DNA of 23,683 bases, from NCBI GenBank assembly GCA_964473465.1, contig CAYYPE010000021.1:1-23683 (forward strand), read 5' to 3'. The notes under the pieces were generated by a model. The model was not told the origin of the DNA and did not search any database. It was given only the letters and a program-made list of their open reading frames with translations. Both the position numbers and the translations under genes were made by a program. The stretch comes from CALHRB01 sp964473465. GTDB lineage: Bacteria > Bacteroidota > Ignavibacteria > Kapaibacteriales > UBA2268. Shown one piece after another: positions 1-6,486 of this stretch (its first letter is position 1; each line of letters opens with the position of its first letter).

Positions 1-872
1 CCAGTTCTGGCAAGAGGTAAGAATAAGACCGGCATGCCCATTAGAACATAAAGATCAATATTAGTAATGTTTATCATTTTTATGGGATAAATTACAGAAA
101 TTAAACCCAAAACGAAAAGTAAATTAAAAATGCTTGTGCTAAAAACATTTCCAATTGAAATATCTCCTTGATTTTTAATTGCCGATACAATGGAAATTAC
201 AAATTCAGGAAGAGAGCATACCAGAGCAACCATTGTTAAGGAAATAATATAATCGGGAACGGAAAAACTCCTACCAATGATTTTGAGTGAAAAAATAAAG
301 AAATTTGACCCCAAAGAAAGCAATATTATTGATCCAATCAAAAAGACAATGCTAAGTACATTTTTCTTTCTTAGCGAAGAGTATTGCTTGATGTATTCGT
401 TGACCACTTCACGTTGTTCATCTTTAGAAAATTTAATAAGGAAATATGTGTAAAGAGCCAGAACAACAAGCAATATGATGCCGTCCAATTGTGATAGTTC
501 TTTATCATTAAGTAAAGCGATTATAAGGATTGAAACTATAATGAGAACAAATACATAGAATTTAATGAGATGTGCATTAAGTTTTAAAGGTTTAATAATA
601 GCGCTAATTCCAAGTATTAAGCCGATATTCATTATGACAGAGCCAATGATTGTACCGAGAGCAAGATCAAAATCAGAATTAGCAGCTGTTTTGAATGCAA
701 CAAATAGTTCAGGCGAGGAAGCACCTAATGTAAAAAAAACAACTCCAGCAATAAGTGGCTTGAATCCAACTCTTAGAGCCAGAGATACAGTGCCCCTAAC
801 TAATCCTTCCGCTCCGAGGTAAAGAAAAAGACTTCCTAAAAGAAAAAGACCAATTGTACTTAATAATTCCAC
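1..872 (-). CDS. Sodium/calcium exchanger family (CaCA, YrbG-like) membrane protein, C-terminus cut by window edge
   Basis: Inner-membrane cation/Ca2+ antiporter of the CaCA superfamily. About 290 codons are visible, against roughly 310-350 for the family, so only the last 30 or so residues lie off the left edge. Both alpha repeats that form the ion-binding core are seen: the first carries TLGASSPELFVAF followed by ALGTIIGSVIMNIGL, the second carries VALVCSLPEFVIS followed by SIGNVFSTSIFNLLF. The paired acidic residues in the two S-P-E / L-P-E motifs are the expected ion ligands. The rest is a series of hydrophobic helices with a basic loop (IKFSKDEQREVV) in the middle, as usual between the two halves. 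The start is GTG at 872; the only upstream in-frame codons before a stop at 887 are ATT/GTA type. It lies 17 bp after the transketolase C-half stop, so it is probably the last gene of that operon. The exact transported ions cannot be read from sequence. Confidence 0.88.
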   Translation of the reverse strand, partial: MELLSTIGLFLLGSLFLYLGAEGLVRGTVSLALRVGFKPLIAGVVFFTLGASSPELFVAFKTAANSDFDLALGTIIGSVIMNIGLILGISAIIKPLKLNAHLIKFYVFVLIIVSILIIALLNDKELSQLDGIILLVVLALYTYFLIKFSKDEQREVVNEYIKQYSSLRKKNVLSIVFLIGSIILLSLGSNFFIFSLKIIGRSFSVPDYIISLTMVALVCSLPEFVISIVSAIKNQGDISIGNVFSTSIFNLLFVLGLISVIYPIKMINITNIDLYVLMGMPVLFLPLART

Positions 873-889
873 AATGATTACAATTTAAG

Positions 890-1906
890 TTAAATATTAT
901 CAAAAAAAGATTCGACCTGATTTATTTTTCTGTAGCCAATAAAACCTTTATCCCTTCTTTCAATTGCTTTCAAGGCAGAAGCGTAGATTTCTTTCCATGT
1001 TAGACCAAATTTTTCCATCAATTCTTCGGGTTCACCACTGCCGCCGAAACTATCTTTAACACCAACAAACTCAATAGGTACCGGGAAATTCTTGGTAACA
1101 ACTTCGGCAACTGCAGCACCCAAACCTCCATGAACCTGATGTTCCTCAGCTGTTACGATGCAACCACAATGAATAGCAGCATCAGTAATTGTTTGAATAT
1201 CAATTGGTTTAATTGTAGAGCAATTAATGACTCTTGCTTTAATGCCTTTGCGTTTTTTTAATTCATCAGCAGCTACCAAAGCCTCCCATACCATCAAACC
1301 AGTAGCAATTAGAGCGACATCGTTACCTTGAACAAGCACAGGAGCTTTTCCAATTTCAAATGGAGTATCTTCTTTTGTGAACATAGGAACCGCAGATCTA
1401 CCAAAGCGAATGAAAGCTGGTCCGACCATTTCACCAATAGCAATTGTGGCTTTTCTTGCTTCTTCGTAATCGCAAGGGACAACGAGAGTCATATTAGGTA
1501 GTGTACGAAGGAAAGACAATTCTTCAAGAGACTGATGGGTTGCCCCATCGGGACCGACTGTAATCCCTGAATGACCACCTCCAATTTTGACATTGACATT
1601 GTTATAGCATACGGATATTCTTAACTGGTCTGCATTTCTAAATGCTGCAAAAGCACTGTAGCTTGAAAAGAAAGCAATTTTGCCTGATAATGCCAAACCA
1701 ACAGCAATAGTTGTTGCATTTTGTTCTGCAACACCGATTGAAAAAAAACGCTCAGGAAATCTTTCTTTGAAAAAAGAAGTCATTACAGAGCCTGTTATGT
1801 CACCACCAAGAACAACTACGTTATCGTATTTTTCACCAAGTTCGACTAAGCCTTTTCCGAATCCATGTCTTGTTGGTTTTTTCCCTAGTAAATCGTATCC
1901 AAACAT
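890..1906 (-). CDS. Transketolase, C-terminal subunit (pyrimidine-binding plus C-terminal domain)
   Basis: C-terminal half of a split transketolase, which moves two-carbon units between sugar phosphates in the non-oxidative pentose phosphate pathway with thiamine diphosphate (ThDP). From the ATG at 1906 it is 338 aa. Seen: the pyrimidine-binding domain with IGVAEQN (Glu61, expected to activate the ThDP aminopyrimidine), the GGGHSGITVGPDGATHQ segment near residues 110-127, the PAFIRFGR strand, then the C-terminal domain (VALIATGLMVWEAL, VTAEEHQVHGGLGAAVAE). The reading frame extends two codons upstream to a TTG at 1912, but the ATG at 1906 is better and starts 2 bp after the lipoprotein stop. 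The ThDP diphosphate-binding half is encoded separately at 2540-3412, with a lipoprotein gene in between. The length and split layout match the two-subunit transketolases of many anaerobes and archaea. A DXS or pyruvate-dehydrogenase E1-beta role is less likely because the partner has typical transketolase histidines. Confidence 0.93.
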   Translation of the reverse strand: MFGYDLLGKKPTRHGFGKGLVELGEKYDNVVVLGGDITGSVMTSFFKERFPERFFSIGVAEQNATTIAVGLALSGKIAFFSSYSAFAAFRNADQLRISVCYNNVNVKIGGGHSGITVGPDGATHQSLEELSFLRTLPNMTLVVPCDYEEARKATIAIGEMVGPAFIRFGRSAVPMFTKEDTPFEIGKAPVLVQGNDVALIATGLMVWEALVAADELKKRKGIKARVINCSTIKPIDIQTITDAAIHCGCIVTAEEHQVHGGLGAAVAEVVTKNFPVPIEFVGVKDSFGGSGEPEELMEKFGLTWKEIYASALKAIERRDKGFIGYRKINQVESFFDNI

Positions 1907-1908
1907 AA

Positions 1909-2523
1909 TCAATTTAGCTTATTAATCTCTTTCAGTAGATTTTTTGTGTTTATGAAATAATAGAAATCTGAAAGGTTCTGGTTTTTCTCATGCAACCTTA
2001 TACCTTCAATTCTAATGATAATTCTGTTAAATAGTAAAGCCTCAAGCATTCCTGTTTCAGTAACATCATCCCATCTTTGATAACCAATACCATCGGGTAA
2101 AATAAGTTTTTGAATGTTTTCCACCTGCTCTTCGCTATATTTTTTTATATATTGCAAATCTTCCTGAGGTATGTTATTATATGTTCCATAATCATTGATA
2201 ATGATAACAATTCCACCCGGTTTGAAAACATATTCAGCGGAAGCAGATGAAATCTTTTTGTTATTCCAAATCTGGAAACCACTATTTGATGGATATTTTT
2301 CGGCTTTCGGAATGGACATTGGAAGAAATTCAGCCAATTTCTCCGGTTCAATTAATTTTACATTAGTATTGTTTAAATTATTTGATTTATTTGTGTTGTA
2401 ATTGTTCTTTTGAACATCACTTGAATCAACCTGTATCTTATTAATTTCCTGTTTATTATCATTATTACAGGAAATAAATAAAATAACTGTAAGAAGAAGT
2501 AATATTAATTTATTTCTTAACAT
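1909..2523 (-). CDS. Predicted lipoprotein of unknown function, between the transketolase halves
   Basis: I do not recognise this family. From the ATG at 2523 it is 204 aa and begins with a lipoprotein signal: Lys/Arg at 3-5, a hydrophobic stretch of Leu/Ile/Val, then the lipobox LFISC with Cys19 as the lipidated residue. A linker rich in Asn, Asp, Lys and Ser (residues 20-45) follows, then a mixed alpha/beta domain of about 155 residues with AEFLPMSIPKAEKYPSNSG, a hydrophobic strand (GGIVIIINDYG) and LPDGIGYQRWDD. The frame opens further back at 2553, inside the upstream gene, but only the start at 2523 puts the lipobox in the right place. It sits 16 bp after the N-half of transketolase and 2 bp before the C-half, so it should be co-transcribed and perhaps translationally coupled. 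A periplasmic lipoprotein has no evident place in a cytosolic sugar-phosphate enzyme, so its role is open. Confidence 0.8.
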   Translation of the reverse strand: MLRNKLILLLLTVILFISCNNDNKQEINKIQVDSSDVQKNNYNTNKSNNLNNTNVKLIEPEKLAEFLPMSIPKAEKYPSNSGFQIWNNKKISSASAEYVFKPGGIVIIINDYGTYNNIPQEDLQYIKKYSEEQVENIQKLILPDGIGYQRWDDVTETGMLEALLFNRIIIRIEGIRLHEKNQNLSDFYYFINTKNLLKEINKLN

Positions 2524-2539
2524 TTTTATTAAAAAAAAA

Positions 2540-3412
2540 TTAAACCAATTCATTTAAAGCTTGTATAGCTTGTTCAACATTAGGAGGAATACCATGCCAT
2601 TCATATCTATCCTCCATAAATGATACTCCTTTTCCCATAAAAGTCTTAGCAATAATTGCTGTGGGTTTGCCGATATTATTTTTAAAATTATTATTAAACC
2701 TCGTGAAAGCGTTAACAATCTCTGAATAGTTATGACCATCAATATTGATGACATCAAAATTAAAGGCTTCGAACTTTTTATCAATTGGATAAACGCTCAT
2801 CACTTCATGAACTCTCCCGTCAATCTGACAATCGTTGTTATCAACAATAACACATAAATTATCAAGTTTAAAATTTCCAGCAGACATAGCGGCTTCCCAG
2901 ACCGAGCCTTCCTGAATTTCACCATCACCTGTTAATGTAAAGACTTTTCTGTCATTTTTATCAAGGTATTTGTCACTTAGAGCCATACCAACAGCAATTG
3001 AAATACCCTGACCTAAAGAACCTGTGCTGGCTTCGAGTCCCGGCAAATTCATATCAATTCCCGGATGACCTTGCAATCTTGACCCATATTTCCTGAGAGT
3101 TTTAAGTTCTTCAACCGGGAAATAACCAGCTCTTGCCAAGACAGAATAGAGAACCGGGCAAAGATGACCTGCACTAAGAACGAATCTATCTCGCCCATTC
3201 CATTTCGGCTCTTTAGGCTTATATCGCATAAAGCCACCAAAATAGAGAACGGTCATTACATCCGTTATTCCAAGAGGACCACCTGAATGACCTGATTTGG
3301 CGAGAACAAGGCTTTTTATAATGTCAGTTCTGATTTTTAATGCAATTTCAGCAAATTCTTCTGGATTCCTTGGTCTATTATCGTAAATAAGTTCGTCAAA
3401 TTCTGTAAGCAC
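2540..3412 (-). CDS. Transketolase, N-terminal subunit (ThDP diphosphate-binding)
   Basis: N-terminal half of a split transketolase, 290 aa, binding the diphosphate of ThDP. Visible hallmarks: KSGHSGGPLG with His42, AGHLCPVLYS with His83, QGHPG with His116, GSLGQGISIAVGMAL, and the ThDP/Mg2+ motif starting GDGEIQEGSVWEA (162-164 for GDG) and ending with the DNN at 191-193. These histidines are the substrate/cofactor contacts known in transketolases. The C-terminus ends cleanly after the EWHGIPPN segment, as in other two-subunit enzymes. The start is GTG at 3412; no ATG lies between it and the upstream in-frame stop at 3433, and the protein length is right. It is the first gene of a minus-strand operon, followed by a lipoprotein, the C-half and a cation exchanger. 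A TAnnTTTG element (TAGATTTG on the minus strand) lies about 32 bp upstream. Confidence 0.93.
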   Translation of the reverse strand: MLTEFDELIYDNRPRNPEEFAEIALKIRTDIIKSLVLAKSGHSGGPLGITDVMTVLYFGGFMRYKPKEPKWNGRDRFVLSAGHLCPVLYSVLARAGYFPVEELKTLRKYGSRLQGHPGIDMNLPGLEASTGSLGQGISIAVGMALSDKYLDKNDRKVFTLTGDGEIQEGSVWEAAMSAGNFKLDNLCVIVDNNDCQIDGRVHEVMSVYPIDKKFEAFNFDVINIDGHNYSEIVNAFTRFNNNFKNNIGKPTAIIAKTFMGKGVSFMEDRYEWHGIPPNVEQAIQALNELV

Positions 3413-3443
3413 GTTTCTATCAAATATTTTTTATCAAACAATT

Positions 3444-3451
3444 CAAATCTA
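3444..3451 (-). promoter_or_regulatory. Candidate Bacteroidota-type -7 element for the transketolase operon
   Basis: Read on the minus strand this is TAGATTTG, matching the TAnnTTTG consensus used by the primary sigma factor in Bacteroidota. It lies about 32 bp upstream of the GTG start. No TTTG -33 box is present at the standard 19-bp spacing, so this rests on one half-site in AT-rich DNA and is weak. Confidence 0.28.
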
Positions 3452-3533
3452 CAAAATTTCTTAAAATTTCTACTAACATACTTCATTTAATTTTTAAGAA
3501 AAATAAACAAATAAATGGGTTAATATTAGCCAT

Positions 3534-3552
3534 TAATAGTCTTTGACTATTA
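3534..3552. promoter_or_regulatory. Inverted repeat, candidate operator or small hairpin
   Basis: TAATAGTC, a TTT spacer, then GACTATTA: an exact 8-bp inverted repeat with a 3-nt loop. Beyond one mismatch the symmetry continues for one more base pair. It lies centrally between the two divergent operons. It has no G/C-rich stem and no following T-run, so an operator site is more plausible than a terminator. Confidence 0.35.
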
Positions 3553-3774
3553 TTAATCCAAATATTCATAGTTCAGGAAAAGAAATGCTTTTAAAAAACA
3601 TGTTATAATTAATGAATAGTTTTATAAACTAAATTAAAAATCAATGAGATATGAATTATTCAACAATTGAAATTTTGAGAAATTTGAAATTTACTACAAT
3701 GGCACAATTTTTATGTATAGAAATTTGTGGAAATATATCATTTAAAATGTTGATATGTAATTTATAATTACTTT

Positions 3775-4926
3775 ATGAAAATAAAAAAAGTCCTGGTTTC
3801 ATCAATTCAGGAAGGAATGCAGATAATCACCAAAGAACTTGGCGAGGATGCAGTAATCCTTTCGACAAGAAATATTGAATCGGATTCCGGTGAAACAGAC
3901 AATAAAATAGAGATTATTGCAGCCATAGATGAATCTTTTTCTAAGGAAGGTATAGAAAATAACCTTGAGAACAAGAATCATTTCAATAACAATAACAATG
4001 GTGTTAAGCTTCCAGAATTTTCATCAAATGAAACACTAATCTATTCAGACGGACTTAAAAATCAGATAATAGAAATTAAACAACTTTTGTATGACCTATC
4101 TCATAGAGTAAAATTCAAAATAAATAATAATCAAAATGATGAATTAAAGGCGATTTTCAAAGATTTGTTAAATTCTGAATTTAGCGAAGATTTTGCATAC
4201 AAGATTATTGATGAGCTTTCGGATTTAGTAATTGATGATTCAATCAAGGAAGACAAAGAAGGTTACCAAAAATATATCAAAGAAAAGGCAAAGAATTTAA
4301 TATTGAAAGATATCAAGATTTTACCCCCAATAACAAAGTCCGACAATTGCACAATTATATCATTTTTTGGGACTACTGGCGGAGGTAAAACAACAACTCT
4401 AATAAAATTAGCTATTTTGTTTAAGATAATTTTTAATGCTGATACTGTCATATTATCAACTGATGTAAATAAAGTTGGAGCAATAGAGCAATTACAAACA
4501 TATTCATCAATTGCGGCAATTCCTCACTATGCTATTTTTTCACCGGAAGATTTAGCAATAGCAATAGAAGAAAATAAATCAAAAGATTTTATCTTAATAG
4601 ATACAACAGGTAGCAGTCAGCAAGACAAGGAACTAATCAATGAATTGAAAGGAATTATTGATATTGTTGGTGAGCATCATAAGTTTTTAGTTCAATCCTG
4701 CAATGTTGGAAAAGCGACTTTCAGGCAGATTATTAAGGAATATTCTGTTTTAAATCCAAGTGGAATCATACTTACTAAACTTGATGAGGCTGCGGCTTTA
4801 GGAAATATAATCGAAGTATTAAATACAGAAAAACTACCACTGACATATTTCACAAATGGAACAAGAGTTCCAGACGATATTGAACCGGCAAATTTGGATT
4901 ATTTAAAACAATATACTTTACTTTGA
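3775..4926 (+). CDS. flhF: Flagellar biosynthesis SRP-type GTPase FlhF
   Basis: FlhF is an SRP-family GTPase that sets the site (usually polar) and number of flagella; it acts at the inner face of the membrane and is switched by FlhG. This 383-aa protein has the typical N-terminal B-like domain (IKKVLVSSIQEGMQIITKELGEDAVILSTR), an Asn/Asp-rich variable linker around residues 60-90, a helical N domain and a C-terminal NG domain. GTPase motifs seen: P-loop GTTGGGKT at 199-206 with Lys205, DTTG at 276-279 (G3), and TKLD at 334-337 (G4, guanine specificity), followed by EAAALGNIIEVL, the closing motif of SRP GTPases. Odd points: the P-loop has Gly where FlhF usually has Val, and the G3 motif reads DTTGSS where DTAGR-type sequences are usual. 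flhG starts 7 bp after its stop. flhA, which commonly lies upstream, is absent here. Confidence 0.93.
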   Translation: MKIKKVLVSSIQEGMQIITKELGEDAVILSTRNIESDSGETDNKIEIIAAIDESFSKEGIENNLENKNHFNNNNNGVKLPEFSSNETLIYSDGLKNQIIEIKQLLYDLSHRVKFKINNNQNDELKAIFKDLLNSEFSEDFAYKIIDELSDLVIDDSIKEDKEGYQKYIKEKAKNLILKDIKILPPITKSDNCTIISFFGTTGGGKTTTLIKLAILFKIIFNADTVILSTDVNKVGAIEQLQTYSSIAAIPHYAIFSPEDLAIAIEENKSKDFILIDTTGSSQQDKELINELKGIIDIVGEHHKFLVQSCNVGKATFRQIIKEYSVLNPSGIILTKLDEAAALGNIIEVLNTEKLPLTYFTNGTRVPDDIEPANLDYLKQYTLL

Positions 4927-4933
4927 ACACTAA

Positions 4934-5734
4934 ATGAGTATTCAGAATATAAGTGAGAAAGATATTAACTCTGTAAATAATACCTACGTTATTACGGTAT
5001 GTAGTGGCAAGGGTGGGGTTGGCAAGAGTATTATCTCCACTAATCTGGCTTATTCTTTGAGCGAAATGGAGAGAAGTGTTTTAATTTTTGACGGTAATTT
5101 GAACTATCCAAATCAGCATCTTATTTGTGGAATTGAGCCAAATTTCAGATTATATGATATCATTCATTCACAATTAGATTACACTGAAGCGATTTATAAA
5201 ATAAATACTAATTTATCTATAATAGCTGAGAGACCAGCAACAGGAGAAATGGACAACTATTCTGTCCATAACTTGAGAAATTTACTCGAAAAGATAAAAA
5301 ATGATAAAAATTTCGACTATGTTATTATTGATACTCTTTCCGGGGCATACGAGGAGCTTTTTGAGTTTTGCAGAATTTCTGATTTAATATTGATAGTAAT
5401 AAATGATGAGCCTACTTCATTGCTTGATGCCTATGGGTTAATAAAAATATTCAGAAAGTATGTCAACATAAGGAAAATAGCATTATTAGTTAATAATGTT
5501 ATAGACAATGACGATGCAAATGATATATCAAATAAATTAAATTTAGCAACAGAAAAGTTTCTTAAACTTAAGGTAGATGTTGTTGGTTATATACCTTACG
5601 ACAGAGCAGTTAGAAATTCAGTATTGAAACAAGAGCCATTTGTATTGAGTGCACCTGATTCAGAAGCATCAAAAGCTTTAGAAAGATTAGCCAAAAAAAT
5701 TATGAAAAAAAATAAAAGAATGATTAAAGTTTAA
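4934..5734 (+). CDS. flhG: Flagellar number regulator FlhG (MinD/ParA-like ATPase)
   Basis: A MinD-type P-loop ATPase that in polar flagellates activates FlhF GTPase and limits flagellar number. The 266-aa protein carries the deviant Walker A motif KGGVGKS with signature Lys26 and P-loop Lys31, the ParA/MinD segments SVLIFDGNLNYPNQHL (switch I region) and YVIIDTLSGA (Walker B/switch II), and VVGYIPYDRAVRNSVLKQEPFV, a stretch shared by FlhG/MinD proteins. It ends in a basic amphipathic tail (ALERLAKKIMKKNKRMIKV) that could act as a membrane-targeting sequence. It lies 7 bp behind flhF, which supports FlhG over MinD. Its short N-terminus (about 19 residues before the first strand) shows no DQAxxLR motif, the element through which known FlhG proteins stimulate FlhF. 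The last codons overlap the -35 box of a sigma-28 promoter for the next gene. Confidence 0.9.
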   Translation: MSIQNISEKDINSVNNTYVITVCSGKGGVGKSIISTNLAYSLSEMERSVLIFDGNLNYPNQHLICGIEPNFRLYDIIHSQLDYTEAIYKINTNLSIIAERPATGEMDNYSVHNLRNLLEKIKNDKNFDYVIIDTLSGAYEELFEFCRISDLILIVINDEPTSLLDAYGLIKIFRKYVNIRKIALLVNNVIDNDDANDISNKLNLATEKFLKLKVDVVGYIPYDRAVRNSVLKQEPFVLSAPDSEASKALERLAKKIMKKNKRMIKV

Positions 5735-5751
5735 ATTCTTTTTGCCGATTA
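5725..5751 (+). promoter_or_regulatory. Sigma-28 (FliA) promoter
   Basis: TAAAGTTT (5725-5732), an 11-bp spacer (5733-5743), then GCCGATTA (5744-5751). The enterobacterial sigma-28 consensus is TAAAGTTT-N11-GCCGATAA, so 15 of 16 specified positions match with exact spacing. The -35 box overlaps the flhG stop codon. Transcription would begin near 5757-5759, giving a leader of about 70 nt for the gene at 5829 and then fliA. Other GCCGAT occurrences in the window have no -35 box at the right distance. Confidence 0.78.
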
Positions 5752-5759
5752 AAAAAGTA

Positions 5760-5780
5760 TTTCGAAGGTTTTATTCGAAA
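5760..5780 (+). repeat. Inverted repeat in the leader after the sigma-28 promoter
   Basis: TTTCGAA at 5760-5766 and TTCGAAA at 5774-5780 form a 7-bp perfect inverted repeat with a 7-nt loop. It starts almost exactly where transcription from the sigma-28 promoter would begin, so it could form a 5' hairpin on the mRNA. A weak terminator for the flhF-flhG message is the alternative; there is no strong T-run after it. Confidence 0.35.
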
Positions 5781-5828
5781 ATTTAAGAAAAAATAATTTA
5801 GTTAAGGAAAAAATAGAAAAGGAATTTC

Positions 5829-6434
5829 GTGTCAGCAAAAAGAAATAACGATAATGAGTTAGAAAAAGGTAGTAAAAATAAATCATCTTCTAAGCGTTCC
5901 AAAGAGAATGAAAATAACCTGAAAAGACAAGTTAAAGAATCCAAAAAAACGCTTAAAAGAGTTATTAATTATCCATTCAGTACCTTATTTAACATTGGGG
6001 CATTGATTGGAATATTATATTTTTCTTATGCATATTTCGGTAACGAATTAGAATTGAAGTTAGCTTTATTAAACTCCTTCCTTTATTTTACTGCAGTCTA
6101 TTTAGGGCTTGGACTGTTATATACCATCATAATTTATTTCATAGCCCATTATCGGGTTAAAGAAGAAGAAGAAAAGAAGCGATTAAAAGAAGAACAGATG
6201 AATTGGGAAAGAGAGAAAATGGAATTGCAAAAAAGTAAATATCAGGAAGAGCTTCGTATGGCTGAATTACGCAGGGAAGAAGAACTGAGAAGATTCAGAG
6301 AACTCAACCAGAAAAAATCTAATGAATTGCCACCGGGAGAAGGAATTAGCTATAATGATTTTATGAGAGGAAATGAGGATGTTGTTGATTTTGATAATAG
6401 TCAACAACAACTGGTCATGGAAGATAATGTTTAG
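5829..6434 (+). CDS. Unknown two-TM, coiled-coil protein in the flagellar cluster
   Basis: I do not recognise a family. The 201-aa protein has a very charged Lys/Ser/Asn/Glu-rich N-terminus (1-48), two hydrophobic segments (about 52-70, GALIGILYFSYAYF, and about 80-107, ending LLYTIIIYFIAHY), then a long Glu/Arg/Lys/Gln-rich helix (about 110-165) that reads as a coiled coil, and an acidic tail. Two membrane passes with a short loop place both ends on the same side, most simply the cytoplasm. Start is GTG at 5829 with AAAAGGAA about 5 bp upstream, one of the better Shine-Dalgarno sites here. It lies between flhG and fliA and downstream of a sigma-28 promoter, so it should be expressed as a late flagellar gene. 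A role in flagellar placement, a membrane scaffold or stator-associated work is conceivable but not shown. Confidence 0.75.
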   Translation: MSAKRNNDNELEKGSKNKSSSKRSKENENNLKRQVKESKKTLKRVINYPFSTLFNIGALIGILYFSYAYFGNELELKLALLNSFLYFTAVYLGLGLLYTIIIYFIAHYRVKEEEEKKRLKEEQMNWEREKMELQKSKYQEELRMAELRREEELRRFRELNQKKSNELPPGEGISYNDFMRGNEDVVDFDNSQQQLVMEDNV

Positions 6435-6439
6435 GCATG

Positions 6440-6486
6440 AAGCCCTTAAATGTTCTTTAACATAGAAATGAATAAATGAAGGGCTT
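6440..6486 (+). promoter_or_regulatory. Possible stem sequestering the fliA translation start
   Basis: AAGCCCTT (6440-6447) is the exact reverse complement of AAGGGCTT (6479-6486), which directly precedes the fliA ATG and contains the AAGGG that would serve as Shine-Dalgarno. Pairing over the 31-nt loop would hide the initiation site. The left arm starts 6 bp after the upstream stop codon, so ribosomes finishing the upstream gene could melt it. This is a structural prediction by eye. Confidence 0.4.

Larger units (their letters stand above)
3413..3774. other. AT-rich divergent intergenic region between transketolase and flhF
   Basis: No coding frame or RNA gene was recognised in these 362 bp. 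The region must hold the promoters for the minus-strand transketolase operon and the plus-strand flhF operon. It contains a perfect 8-bp inverted repeat with a 3-nt spacer at 3534-3552 and a possible Bacteroidota-type -7 element for the transketolase side at 3444-3451. It also contains repeats of GAAATTT around 3668-3692. No good sigma-28 or sigma-54 promoter for flhF could be found in it. Confidence 0.5.

Noticed and set aside
621..628. GCCGATAT on the plus strand
   Set aside because: No TAAA at the required distance, and it lies antisense within the exchanger gene with no plus-strand gene after it.
565..822. Open frame of 85 codons on the plus strand
   Set aside because: It is the shadow of the cation exchanger on the minus strand, whose conserved alpha-repeat motifs show the true frame.
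3700..3715. TGGCAC followed by a T-rich stretch upstream of flhF, resembling a sigma-54 promoter
   Set aside because: The -24 half fits but the -12 half lacks the essential GC at the right spacing, so it is probably chance.
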